DNA from: Allorhodopirellula heiligendammensis
Lineage (GTDB): Bacteria > Planctomycetota > Planctomycetia > Pirellulales > Pirellulaceae
Assembly: GCF_007860105.1 (NCBI RefSeq)
Contig: NZ_SJPU01000002.1
Location: forward strand, 2,323,882 to 2,387,881
Direction: 5' to 3'
Length of the DNA stretch: 64,000 bases
Part shown: in pieces, positions 46,039 through 54,187 of the stretch
Numbering within the stretch: position 1 is the first letter of the stretch
Layout: every line of letters begins with the position of its first letter
The notes under the pieces: generated by a model
Database searches by the model: none
What the model saw: the letters and a program-made list of their open reading frames with translations, nothing else
What the model was told of the DNA's origin: nothing
Program-made: the position numbers and the translations under genes

Positions 46039-46670
46039 TACTTCACCTCTCGCGACAAGAGCTTTTCAGCAGCGGCGTCGAGCTGCTCATTTTGAAGTCC
46101 CCAAAACGCCTGCCAAAGCAAACCCTTGTCTTGATGCTCAGTCCACACGATTTTAAGGTAAGTCAGCGACACCCGAACTTCGTCCCAAGCCCAGTAGACC
46201 AGCAGCAGCGATAGCGACGCGGTGACCAAGCACAGGAAGCACCACGATCCGACCACAAAGGCTTGGCATAGCACTAATACGACACTAACAATTCCCAGCG
46301 GGATCACGTCGATGCCGAACAGAATGACTAACCAAGGGCGGTATTGCCATCGCCGTGTCGATCCCGCGAACCCAAGAATAGCGTCGCCCAGGTACGCAAG
46401 TACCCCCAGTGACGCGTCATGAATCCCGAGAATGCTGTACATGGTTTTCGCGGTATCTGATTTCAACACCTTCGCACTTCCGTCCCCAAATACAGGGTCG
46501 AAAACACTGTCAATCAACCCCCATTGATAGAGTGACAGATGCACTGAAATTCCCGCGGCGACAAACGCCACGAGGCAGATTGGAATTCGCTGACTCCACG
46601 CCGACGGGTTATAGTCGTAGGGAGGCACCGCTGGATCGGACTCGCGTGCGAGTGTTACGTTATCTGACAT
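46038..46670 (-). CDS. Vitamin K epoxide reductase (VKOR)-like membrane protein
   Basis: The 210-residue protein has about five transmembrane segments. The redox motif WCFLCL near residue 142 is the membrane CxxC of VKOR domains, which exchange electrons between quinone and thiols. The loop that carries a second cysteine pair in canonical VKORs reads FDPVFGDGSAKVLKSD here and contains no cysteine. A VKOR-like subfamily with this change is common in bacteria (from memory). The C-terminal ~50 residues are a cytoplasmic helix-rich tail. It abuts the epimerase gene (46671) and the SPW gene (46038). Confidence 0.87.
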   Translation of the reverse strand: MSDNVTLARESDPAVPPYDYNPSAWSQRIPICLVAFVAAGISVHLSLYQWGLIDSVFDPVFGDGSAKVLKSDTAKTMYSILGIHDASLGVLAYLGDAILGFAGSTRRWQYRPWLVILFGIDVIPLGIVSVVLVLCQAFVVGSWCFLCLVTASLSLLLVYWAWDEVRVSLTYLKIVWTEHQDKGLLWQAFWGLQNEQLDAAAEKLLSREVK

Positions 46671-47726
46671 CTATTTCAGCCCGTTTTTGCGGTACCACAC
46701 CTCGGGTTGCGACTTGAGCAGGTCCGTCATCTTAGGGATCGTCGACCTGAGACTGTGTCGCGGCTCCCAACCCAGGAGCTGCTTGGCGCGCGAGATATCC
46801 AACGCATAGTGATCATCTGCCATGCTGACCATGAAGGGTTTAATAAAGGCGTCGCCGCCTTGAACTAGGTCGGTGACGGCAGCACCTATCTTTGCCAACG
46901 ACGGCGGGACATACAGCGTCGTCCACTCCTTACCCCACAGTTGCTCGCCAATCAGGTCCTGCAGGGACCGGTAAGAGAGCGGGTCCTCCTCACCGATCAG
47001 GATCGCCGTCTTGGGCGCAATCGAATGCCGACGCTCAACCGTCCGGACGATGGCGTCGACGGCATCGTCGAGATGCACAGCGGATTGGCCCGCGTCCGTG
47101 TCACCAGGGAAAAAGTGCCCCTGAAAGTCTTTCTCATAAATGCGTTTGAATTGCTGCACGATGGTCGGTTGGCGACCATAATCCGTGTACACCCCCGCAA
47201 TACGCAGGAAGACGCTCCGCACATCAGGATGGCCGTCGCGAATCAGTCTTTCGGTCTCGATCTTGCTGCGGGGATATGGCCACTTCGCTTCCTGCGGATC
47301 ATCTTCGGCAATATGATCGCCAATCTCGCAGGGGGCGTGAACCAGCATGGTGCTGGTAAATACAAACTGTTCACAGTCAAAGTCTTCCAGCTCGTTGAGC
47401 AAGCGATCTGTTCCGTTGACGGTGACTGCTTCGTACAGGTCACTGTCCTCTCCAGAAAAGTCATAGTAAGCCGCCAAATGAACGACGCTGGCGAGTTGAT
47501 TGCCGGCCACCTCTCGTACCTTTTCCATTGCCGCTCGCACCGAGACTGAATCCGTCATGTCGCACTCAATGTCTCGCACGTAGCGATGCTGTTTCGGCGG
47601 CTCAGGCATGCCCACACGATCAAACCCGAAGACTTGATAGCCCGCATCAGCGAGCTGTTGGCTCACGGCGTTACCGAGCAATCCGGAGCTGCCGGTCACG
47701 ATGACAGCGGGTCGGTCGTTATTCAT
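46671..47726 (-). CDS. NAD(P)-dependent epimerase/dehydratase (extended SDR)
   Basis: The ATG at 47726 has GGGA 6 bp upstream and places the Rossmann motif VTGSSGLLG at the N-terminus; the frame continuing to 47906 is unsupported. The 351-residue protein shows CDMTD, VVHLAAYYDFSG and the catalytic pair in YPRSKIETERL, all standard for extended short-chain dehydrogenases. Substrates may be nucleotide sugars or a steroid/aldehyde-like compound; it cannot be decided here. It heads the minus-strand run with the VKOR, SPW and MgtC genes, with no gap to VKOR. Confidence 0.92.
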   Translation of the reverse strand: MNNDRPAVIVTGSSGLLGNAVSQQLADAGYQVFGFDRVGMPEPPKQHRYVRDIECDMTDSVSVRAAMEKVREVAGNQLASVVHLAAYYDFSGEDSDLYEAVTVNGTDRLLNELEDFDCEQFVFTSTMLVHAPCEIGDHIAEDDPQEAKWPYPRSKIETERLIRDGHPDVRSVFLRIAGVYTDYGRQPTIVQQFKRIYEKDFQGHFFPGDTDAGQSAVHLDDAVDAIVRTVERRHSIAPKTAILIGEEDPLSYRSLQDLIGEQLWGKEWTTLYVPPSLAKIGAAVTDLVQGGDAFIKPFMVSMADDHYALDISRAKQLLGWEPRHSLRSTIPKMTDLLKSQPEVWYRKNGLK

Positions 47727-48068
47727 TGCGATCCCATTGATGAAAGTTTTTGGGCAGGACCGTCCCCTGGTGGGTCGGTTCATCGGGTTGTGATCAGCAA
47801 TGCAATTGGCATGCCGATCGCCTCTGCCTGGCGCGGGAGGTGCACGTCCAGAACCGGGCAGGGCAGCCTCACGAACCGGTGAAAGTACGTGTCCACCACC
47901 ACCCACTCTACTGGCACTGTCCTGGCGCGACTTTGACGCCTTTGCAGGCCATGCCGGTTTTTTCGATTTCTTAGCGGGAATCGGTTATCACACCTGCCCG
48001 GCCACGCCGATGAATGCAGTAACGCTACTTTCAACACGCGCAAGACTCCTGACACTCGGAACCCAGCC
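47727..48068. other. Divergent spacer upstream of fliW
   Basis: About 340 bp between the epimerase gene and fliW. It contains a candidate sigma-54 promoter (47912-47926). Open frames in this stretch overlap each other on both strands and lack domain support. Confidence 0.5.
47912..47926 (+). promoter_or_regulatory. Candidate sigma-54 (-24/-12) promoter upstream of fliW
   Basis: TGGCAC-TGTCC-TGGC keeps the invariant GG and GC at the correct 10-nt spacing of a sigma-54 promoter; the -12 box TGGC differs from TTGC at one base. It lies about 143 bp upstream of the fliW ATG. Flagellar genes are often RpoN-dependent, and a sigma-54 activator is encoded elsewhere in the window. This is a by-eye match only. 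Confidence 0.35.
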
Positions 48069-48533
48069 ATGCGGATTGACACTCATCGCTTCGGCACGCT
48101 CGAACTGAACGCCGATCAATTGTTCGTCTTCCCACAGGGCCTCGTCGGAATGGAGTCGCTGCACCAATGGGCGCTCATTCCCGACCCCGACAATGAATCG
48201 GTGGCCTGGCTCCAGTCTGCGGCGAAAGGAGATCGGGCGTTGGCCGTGGTCAGCCCACGAGCCTTCTTTCCCGACTACCGCGTCCACGTGGGCCGTCGCG
48301 ATCTGGCAGGTTTGCATATGGGCAGCGGCGCGGAAGTCTACATCATGACGACCGTTGCCGGCCATGTTGGGAAGCTGACGACGAACCTGCGAGCTCCGCT
48401 ATTAATTAATCTGGATCGCCGACTGGGATGCCAAGTCATCACCAACGACGACCGGCCTCTTCGTCAACCGCTACCAACCTTGCTCAAATCATGTGGTGCG
48501 CCTTTGCCGGTTTCGCAGGTCCGCGCCGCCTAA
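48069..48533 (+). CDS. fliW: Flagellar assembly factor FliW
   Basis: The 154-residue protein has the FliW landmarks: [23 protein letters not shown] near the start, FALI-type strand [17 protein letters not shown], and later [21 protein letters not shown]. FliW binds CsrA and flagellin, releasing CsrA repression of flagellin translation as filaments are built (family knowledge). csrA follows on the same strand 404 bp downstream, the typical partnership. No strong Shine-Dalgarno site precedes the ATG. Confidence 0.94.
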   Translation: MRIDTHRFGTLELNADQLFVFPQGLVGMESLHQWALIPDPDNESVAWLQSAAKGDRALAVVSPRAFFPDYRVHVGRRDLAGLHMGSGAEVYIMTTVAGHVGKLTTNLRAPLLINLDRRLGCQVITNDDRPLRQPLPTLLKSCGAPLPVSQVRAA

Positions 48534-48937
48534 GACGCTGCGAGCTTCCTCGCGGACGCACGATCTGTCCCCACGAGAGAGCAAGGGGTTCTCCGGGTAG
48601 GCTCCGTGTCGCTACATACGCGCGGATCAGCAAATTCACGTAAATATGCAGACAGTTGAATCTCCGCAGCATCGCTGGAAGTTAAAAAAGCTAACACCTA
48701 GTACCGGCACGACCGGTAAGTGCGGACCTTCCAGGCAGAACATGGACAAAAGGGAGCAGGGGAGACGATCAATCTTGTAACGAGGCGGTGGCAATCAGTT
48801 TTGCCGCCAGTTTGACCTCGTTGGATTGTTGCGATGGAATGCAGATCACGGCAAGGATTGCCGAACCGAACGCATCAAGATTCCAACCAATTTGGTCCCA
48901 TAGATTCTCCCCCTAGAAATAGCAAACCGAGGACATC
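48534..48937. other. Spacer between fliW and csrA
   Basis: About 400 bp with no supported gene. It includes a small palindrome TACCGG-CACGA-CCGGTA at 48702-48718 and several GGA triplets, including one in the csrA leader (GAGGACATC before the ATG). CsrA often binds GGA motifs near start codons, so autoregulation is possible. The length suggests csrA may have its own promoter. Confidence 0.45.
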
Positions 48938-49162
48938 ATGCTCGTCCTTTCCAGACACCGCGACGAAAGCATCATGATTGGTGATGACGTGGTTGTGACC
49001 ATCGTTGACATTCGTGGCGACAAGGTTCGCCTCGGTATCGAGGCGCCTCAGGCGATCCCGGTGCACCGTCAGGAGGTCTACGACGCCATCCAGCGTGAGA
49101 ACCGCCGAGCTTCGCAAACCGGAGCCGGCGCGACGAAGGACGTCCGTCCGCCGAAGTCTTGA
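48938..49162 (+). CDS. csrA: Carbon storage regulator CsrA (RsmA)
   Basis: The 74-residue protein starts MLVLSRHRDESIMIGDDV, followed by VRLGIEAPQAIPVHRQEVYDAI, the highly conserved CsrA core including the RNA-binding Leu/Arg-rich beta1 strand. CsrA binds GGA motifs in mRNA leaders and represses or stabilises translation, including flagellin, under FliW control (family knowledge). GAGGA lies 5 bp before the ATG and contains a GGA that could serve autoregulation. The tail after residue 60 is variable and basic. It is convergent with the large FAD/Fe-S gene, ending 10 bp away. Confidence 0.96.
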   Translation: MLVLSRHRDESIMIGDDVVVTIVDIRGDKVRLGIEAPQAIPVHRQEVYDAIQRENRRASQTGAGATKDVRPPKS

Positions 49163-49172
49163 GCTACGGCTG

Positions 49173-52100
49173 CTAAGAGTCGTTTCGCAACTCCGGTCGA
49201 GGCAGTCGCCCGTACGCATGGGCGAGCAGTTTCAATGGATGCACGGCGGTATAATCGCCCCCGTGCTCCATTTGCAGCTTGCATGCGCTGCACTCAGTTG
49301 ACGGCGCCGCATCAGCCACCTTGCGAACGGCAGAAATCATCGGCCACCCGATTCGCAAACTATTGCGAAAATTCTTTCGATGCAGCCCCCAGGTGCCCGC
49401 CATCCCGCTGCACCCCTTGCCGACCACATCAACTTGGATCCCGGGGATCAGCCGCATCAGACTCGCCGCCGTCGGCTCGCGATCGAGCACCCGGCTGTGA
49501 CAGGGCTGGTGATAGACGATGCGATGATCTATCGGCGAAAATTCGAGTTCGAGACGATCTTCCTCATGCAACGACCACAGGTACTGACAGGCCTCATGAG
49601 AGTGCCGGGCGACCAGGTGAGCGTCTTCACTATCGAGCAAATTGGGATATTCGTGCTGGAGGCATAATGCCGCCGCCGGCTCGCTGGCCAAGACCGTGTA
49701 ACCCTGCCGCACGGCGTCTGCGAGCACGCGGACGTTCCGCCGTGCTACCCGGCGTGCGCCTTTGAGGTCTCCCGCCGTGATCCGTCCCATGCCACTGAGG
49801 CCCTGACCGACGGGCACGTAGAACCCAATGCGGTTGTGCTGCAATATTTCCGCCAACGCGCGTCCGATTTCAGGATCGTGATAGTTTGCGTAGTGGTCGA
49901 CAAAATACACGACTTTCAGACCGCCGTGCGGTGACGCCTTGTGCCAGCGGCGACGGATTGCGTACCGCAGGAAGGTTTCACTCACCAAAGGCGGGATGTC
50001 GCGGGCCGCTGACAAACCGAACAGGTTCTCGCCGAGCCACCGCATCGAACGCCGGCGCAGCAGAAAGTTGGACAACCAGGCCACCCGCGACGCCACAGAC
50101 GCAACCACATCGATGCGGCTGATCAGCCAATCGGATAACGCCAATCCATTGGTAGCAACATACTGCGCTTTGATTTCGCCGACGATTTTGGGAATATTTA
50201 CCGAAGCGGGGCAATCGATGCGGCAGGAGTGACAATTGAAACACAGATCGGCGACCGCCTTCGCACGCTCGCCGGTCAACTCATTCACCCCCAGCTCACC
50301 ACTGAGGACTCCCCGCAGCAAATTCGCTTTCGCGCGAGGCGATGCCTCTTCGGTCGCCGTGATGCGAAACATCGGGCATTGCCGCTCGTCAGCGCTGTGC
50401 GAGCGGCACCGCCCGCAACCGTTACAGGCGCGGGTCGTCGTCGTGATCGGCGCGGTACCCGACCACTGCTGCAACACCTCGAGCTGCGGCGGCGGTTCGT
50501 GCGGCATCAAAGAGTTCACCAACTTCGATGCCGCGGACTCCACCAAACGTGTTTCAGCCATTGCCGCGGGTGCCGATGCCCCGTCGTCAACGCCCGTGCC
50601 CTGACCAGCGGCCCTGCCCTGACCAGCGGCCCTGGCCTGACCAGCGGCCCTGGCCTGAGTAGCGGCCCTGGCGTGAGCAGCGGCCGCGCCCTGACCAGCG
50701 GCCGAACGGGTGTCGCCGGCGGGATCGGCAGACGTCGCACGGGAATGCTCACGTATCGCCAGTGCGATCTTCTCGTCAGGGGCGATCAGGGGCTCGCCTT
50801 CGTCGGACCGGCGTCGCGGCAGGACACTCCGACCCGACTCCACGATCTCGATCGTATGATTGAACGGCCGCAGGTTATCGTCGGGTTTTTGTAGAACCGC
50901 CCCAAATAGCTTCCCGCCATTGAACCGGTGTTGCGGGTCAAAGAGTCGTTTCACTTGGCCCATCGCCGGCCATAAGTCACCAAGCTGAGTCGGCATCAGA
51001 TAGGACCGGCTGAGTCCCGCCGCATGCTCCACGCCAATTTGCCCACCCATTCGCCAAACCACTTCGGCGATCGCTTCACTGAGCGGGTGAACGCGATCTC
51101 GATCCTCTGAATTTGCCAGATCCAGCATGGGGCGAATGTGCAATTGCCCGTGTCCTGCATGGGCAAATACGGTCGCCGTCACGTGGTGCCGCTTGAGCAC
51201 ATCTTGGACGGCAAACAGCATTTCGGGAAGCCGCTCCGGAGGGGCGTAGATATCTTCGACAAACGGCAGCGGCATGGCCTGGCCGCGCACTCGATACTGA
51301 CGCTGAATCACCCGCCGAAATAGAATCCAGAACAAGTCTCGCTGTTCATTTTGGACGGTATCCTGCGATGTGAACGCAGCATCGGGACCGCTGGCGAGCG
51401 TTTTTCGGAGGATGCCCAAGCGGTGATAGAGATCCCCGAGCGACTCGCCTTGGATTTCAACCAACATCCCTGCCTCAGCTTCGCGGGGAACGAGATCCGC
51501 AAAACGTCTCTCTCCCTCTCGAGCAATCTGCAACAACCGGCGATCCATCACGTCACAGGCGATCGGTCCGTGGTCGAGGGCCATCACGGCTGCCCGCATG
51601 GCTGAATCCAGGCGGCGGAAGAATAACAGCACCACGCCGCGATGCGCCGGGATCAATTCGGTACGGAGCGTGGCATCGACCATCACCGCCAGCGTACCTT
51701 GGGTGCCCGCATAAAATTTTGCTAGATCGACCACCCCAGCAGCGTCGACAACATCGTCGATCCGATAGCCATTGCTCGCCGGTGAGCGAAACGGACTGGT
51801 TTGCAGCTGCGTGCGGAACTGGTTTTGAATCTCACTCAGGCCACTGGCTACCCGATTTCGAAAGCCCACACCACCCTCATCGCCAGCGGCGCTCGATGGC
51901 GGCAAGTAATCATCGGGGGCGTGCTGGGAAAGTTCCACCAATTCGCCCTGGGCATTGATCACACGTACCGATTCGATCGTGTCCCGTGCCGAGCCGCTGC
52001 GTAGATAATGGCTGCCCGATGCGTTGGTCGCGATGACGCCGCCCATCGTATTGATCGCACGGGTTGCGGGGTCGGGTCCGTACCACCGCCCCGCATGAGC

Positions 52101-52475
52101 GAGCAATCGATTGACGCTCGCCAGCGTCGCACCACTCTGAACGGTGATCCGGGTAGCGTCCTCTTGCAGCGCCACCCGCCGCAAATGGCATGACATATCC
52201 AGGACGATTCCTGGACCGAGGGATTCCCCCGCCACACCACTGCCGCTGCCCCGGGGGTGGATGGTCAAACCGTGATCACGGGCGTAAATCACCGTGGCCG
52301 AGATATCTGCCGCCGATCGTGGACGGACCACTCCCATCGGCCGAATCTGATAGATGCTGGCGTCGGAGGCGTAGAGCTGCAGCGAAACGTCATCGCACAA
52401 AACCTCCCCATCGACTAAGCCGCGGAGGTCGTCGTGCAATCGTTGGCGGTCGAGATCAGTGCGCATCAACGCCAT
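49173..52475 (-). CDS. Giant FAD-linked oxidase / Fe-S oxidoreductase fusion (GlcD-GlcF/D-lactate dehydrogenase type)
   Basis: The 1100-residue protein fuses modules that are often separate. Residues ~45-190 are an FAD-binding (PCMH) domain (IHPRGSGSGVAGESLGPG; GRWYGPDPATRAINTMGG). Residues ~210-540 are the FAD-linked oxidase C-terminal domain (FAHAGHGQLHIRPML). A low-complexity Ala/Gly/Gln/Arg linker spans ~560-640. Residues ~675-760 carry two ferredoxin-like clusters (C-N-G-C-G-R-C ... and C-F-N-C-H-S-C-RIDCP). Residues ~830-1085 hold CCG-type cysteine motifs (YHQPCHSRVL, GKGCSGMAGTWG, TECSACKLQ). Such fusions oxidise 2-hydroxy acids (lactate, glycolate) and pass electrons to quinone (family knowledge); the substrate here is unknown. 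The linker is encoded by six 18-bp tandem units. Confidence 0.9.
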   Translation of the reverse strand: MALMRTDLDRQRLHDDLRGLVDGEVLCDDVSLQLYASDASIYQIRPMGVVRPRSAADISATVIYARDHGLTIHPRGSGSGVAGESLGPGIVLDMSCHLRRVALQEDATRITVQSGATLASVNRLLAHAGRWYGPDPATRAINTMGGVIATNASGSHYLRSGSARDTIESVRVINAQGELVELSQHAPDDYLPPSSAAGDEGGVGFRNRVASGLSEIQNQFRTQLQTSPFRSPASNGYRIDDVVDAAGVVDLAKFYAGTQGTLAVMVDATLRTELIPAHRGVVLLFFRRLDSAMRAAVMALDHGPIACDVMDRRLLQIAREGERRFADLVPREAEAGMLVEIQGESLGDLYHRLGILRKTLASGPDAAFTSQDTVQNEQRDLFWILFRRVIQRQYRVRGQAMPLPFVEDIYAPPERLPEMLFAVQDVLKRHHVTATVFAHAGHGQLHIRPMLDLANSEDRDRVHPLSEAIAEVVWRMGGQIGVEHAAGLSRSYLMPTQLGDLWPAMGQVKRLFDPQHRFNGGKLFGAVLQKPDDNLRPFNHTIEIVESGRSVLPRRRSDEGEPLIAPDEKIALAIREHSRATSADPAGDTRSAAGQGAAAAHARAATQARAAGQARAAGQGRAAGQGTGVDDGASAPAAMAETRLVESAASKLVNSLMPHEPPPQLEVLQQWSGTAPITTTTRACNGCGRCRSHSADERQCPMFRITATEEASPRAKANLLRGVLSGELGVNELTGERAKAVADLCFNCHSCRIDCPASVNIPKIVGEIKAQYVATNGLALSDWLISRIDVVASVASRVAWLSNFLLRRRSMRWLGENLFGLSAARDIPPLVSETFLRYAIRRRWHKASPHGGLKVVYFVDHYANYHDPEIGRALAEILQHNRIGFYVPVGQGLSGMGRITAGDLKGARRVARRNVRVLADAVRQGYTVLASEPAAALCLQHEYPNLLDSEDAHLVARHSHEACQYLWSLHEEDRLELEFSPIDHRIVYHQPCHSRVLDREPTAASLMRLIPGIQVDVVGKGCSGMAGTWGLHRKNFRNSLRIGWPMISAVRKVADAAPSTECSACKLQMEHGGDYTAVHPLKLLAHAYGRLPRPELRNDS
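50601..50708 (-). repeat. Six 18-bp tandem units (VNTR-like) in the oxidoreductase linker
   Basis: Six consecutive 18-bp units related to CTGACCAGCGGCCCTGCC span 50601-50708. They encode a hexapeptide repeat of the ARAAGQ type in the 1100-residue oxidoreductase. Units differ by one to several bases. The length is in frame, so copy-number change would only alter linker length. Confidence 0.85.
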
Positions 52476-52532
52476 TACGACTCAGACGGGTAGGTTTCGT
52501 CAAGACCCAGCGTGATCGACCTGGGGGCGTTC

Positions 52533-53201
52533 CTAACGGTCCAATACCAAATCAAGCAGACTGTCGATTCCCATCTTGTTGTCTTTTCCGATTACCAATC
52601 GGTCGCCAGGACGCAAGGCGTAGTCCGACTCGGGACGCACTTGTTCGGCATCATGAGGCGAGAACAGCACATCCATGCGAACGCCATCCAAACTATTCGG
52701 CGACGGTCGATACAACGCCGCTTGGACTTTTCCTAGCTTGCGCAGCACGCCGGTTTGCTTTAACAAGGTGCTGACATACACGCTCGGCGGCGCTGAGCCA
52801 CCTGTACCGGCATCACAGCCGGGCCCGGCGGCGCCTGCGGGCGGCAAGGGCAACACGCGAATGGGGACGTCATCATCGAGAATCTGCAGCACGATGGAGT
52901 TATTGGCTTTGGCATTCCGCACGCTCTCGTAGGCCTCCTGCGTGAACGTGGTCGAAGGCAGCGTCGTGTCAGCGCCAACGGGTACGTAGTTTTTCTGCTC
53001 CTGCGATGAGCTCGGCAGCATGCTGGGCATCATTCCCGGCAGACTCGAAAATCGAATCGGCGAGCCCGAAAACACCGAACATCCCGTCGCCATGATCGGC
53101 ACCAGCCCCATTGCGATCCCGAGCACTCGCAGTTTCCAGTCAGACCCAACTTTTTGGCGGGGCGGAGTTCCACATGCATCGGGGATATGGGCAGGTTGCA
53201 T
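52533..53201 (-). CDS. Lipoprotein of unknown function with SLBB/export-like C-terminal motif
   Basis: The 222-residue protein has a signal with lipobox MATGC (Cys near residue 41) after a basic N-region. The mature part is proline- and serine-rich at first, then has LQILDDDVPIRVLPLPPAG and a Gly/Ala stretch. It ends with YALRPGDRLVIGKDNKMG, which echoes the Y-x-(L/I)xPGD start of polysaccharide-export (SLBB/Poly_export) domains. That link is tentative, because only this short motif is seen. It is divergent from the Nudix gene and next to the large FAD/Fe-S gene on the same strand, 57 bp away. Confidence 0.7.
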   Translation of the reverse strand: MQPAHIPDACGTPPRQKVGSDWKLRVLGIAMGLVPIMATGCSVFSGSPIRFSSLPGMMPSMLPSSSQEQKNYVPVGADTTLPSTTFTQEAYESVRNAKANNSIVLQILDDDVPIRVLPLPPAGAAGPGCDAGTGGSAPPSVYVSTLLKQTGVLRKLGKVQAALYRPSPNSLDGVRMDVLFSPHDAEQVRPESDYALRPGDRLVIGKDNKMGIDSLLDLVLDR

Positions 53202-53403
53202 GGATCTATACTTTGCGAACGTGGGAGGAATGGGGGGAGATGCCGGTTGCCCTGGCCAGGAGGATTAGGCAGACTTTACCATCACCTGTTGGATCGACGC
53301 GGTGCCGGCATTTTCTTGACGAAATTTCTAGATTTTCCTCATCTTGCTACCGTCTCATCCGCTCGGGTTGCCTCGCCTCGTTCGAATTGGTAGAAGCGTC
53401 TGC

Positions 53404-53868
53404 ATGTCCATTTCAAATAGTGTTCGTCCCCCGATTGCCCCCCGCCAGAACCGCAAACGCGGTGTCATTGGCGTCATCTTTCGCGATGATCGGTTGCTGA
53501 TCATCCGTCGCTCGTTGACGGTCAATGCCCCCGGGAAACTGTGTTTACCCGGCGGCGGTATTGAATCGGGCGAGAGCGAGGAAGAAGCCCTCGTGCGTGA
53601 AATGCAGGAAGAGATCGCGGTCGATGTTGAACCGGTCCGACTCTGTCATCGCAGCGTCACACCCTGGGGCACTCGCTTAGCTTGGTGGATTTCCGAGATC
53701 CAGGGCGATGTCGAACCGGTCGCCAACCCCGATGAAGTTGCCGAAATCCACTGGATGACTCCGCGTGACATCGCCACAGCCAGAAATGTTCTGCCGAGTC
53801 TGCCGGAGTTTATCGCCCAGTGGCGGGCCGGCCACATTGACCTGCCGTGGAACGCGCCGAGCGAATAG
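53404..53868 (+). CDS. Nudix hydrolase
   Basis: I start at the ATG at 53404; the frame opens at 53344 without added conserved residues. The 154-residue protein has RGVIGVIFRDDRLLIIRRS, then GKLCLPGGG and a Nudix box GGIESGESEEEALVREMQEE that follows Gx5Ex7REUxEE, with Ala replacing the usual Gly at the EExGU end (EEIAV). Nudix enzymes hydrolyse nucleoside diphosphates linked to other groups (family knowledge); the substrate is not predictable. The terminal region (EIHWMTPRDIA) fits the family. It is followed by a hairpin and then the bS22-like gene. Confidence 0.9.
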   Translation: MSISNSVRPPIAPRQNRKRGVIGVIFRDDRLLIIRRSLTVNAPGKLCLPGGGIESGESEEEALVREMQEEIAVDVEPVRLCHRSVTPWGTRLAWWISEIQGDVEPVANPDEVAEIHWMTPRDIATARNVLPSLPEFIAQWRAGHIDLPWNAPSE

Positions 53869-53947
53869 TCTGCGTTCTGAGCAAATCGCCTCCGCTTTCC
53901 ACCTTGCCTCAGAAGCCTGGTCTGCTACGCTAAGGGGCCCTGTATGA

Positions 53948-53969
53948 CGTGGAAACCGTTATTTCCACG
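53948..53969 (+). terminator. Hairpin between Nudix gene and the 29-residue ribosomal-type gene
   Basis: CGTGGAAA (53948-53955) pairs perfectly with TTTCCACG (53962-53969) around a 6-nt loop. It lies about 80 bp after the Nudix stop and 60 bp before the small basic gene. It may end Nudix transcription or act in the small gene's leader. No T run follows directly. Confidence 0.5.
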
Positions 53970-54028
53970 CCATTTCAATACAACAGATTTTTAAATTTCC
54001 AGCAGAATCGATGAGGAGAATGAACTAG

Positions 54029-54118
54029 GTGGGTACTAAGAGAACTGGCAAAGGCCGACGCAAGGTAGGACGAAAAAAACGACGAATGCGAGCAAAGATT
54101 CGTCACCGTAAGAAATAA
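54029..54118 (+). CDS. 29-residue basic protein, bS22/AURKAIP1-COX24-like small ribosomal protein
   Basis: A GTG at 54029 opens a 29-codon frame ending TAA at 54118. The product (starting MGTKRTGKGRRKVGRKKRRM, ending RHRKK) is almost entirely Lys/Arg/Gly and has the KKRRMRAKIRHRKK-type pattern of the AURKAIP1/COX24 domain. That domain contains the tiny bacterial ribosomal protein bS22 (family knowledge). GAGGAG lies 10 bp upstream. A five-codon mini-ORF (ATG at 54011, TAG at 54026-54028) ends immediately before the GTG, so initiation may depend on re-initiation. It is too short for standard gene length cut-offs and easily missed. Assignment as bS22 is likely but rests on composition and length. 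Confidence 0.8.
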   Translation: MGTKRTGKGRRKVGRKKRRMRAKIRHRKK

Positions 54119-54187
54119 ATTCGCGACGGCCATTCTTTGGATCGGTTGTTGATCATCCATGAATAATTGTTTTCAAGTGCCCACGCG

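Noticed and set aside
50601-50708. Regular repeats considered as a CRISPR array
   Set aside because: The 18-bp units are directly adjacent with no spacers and lie within a coding frame.
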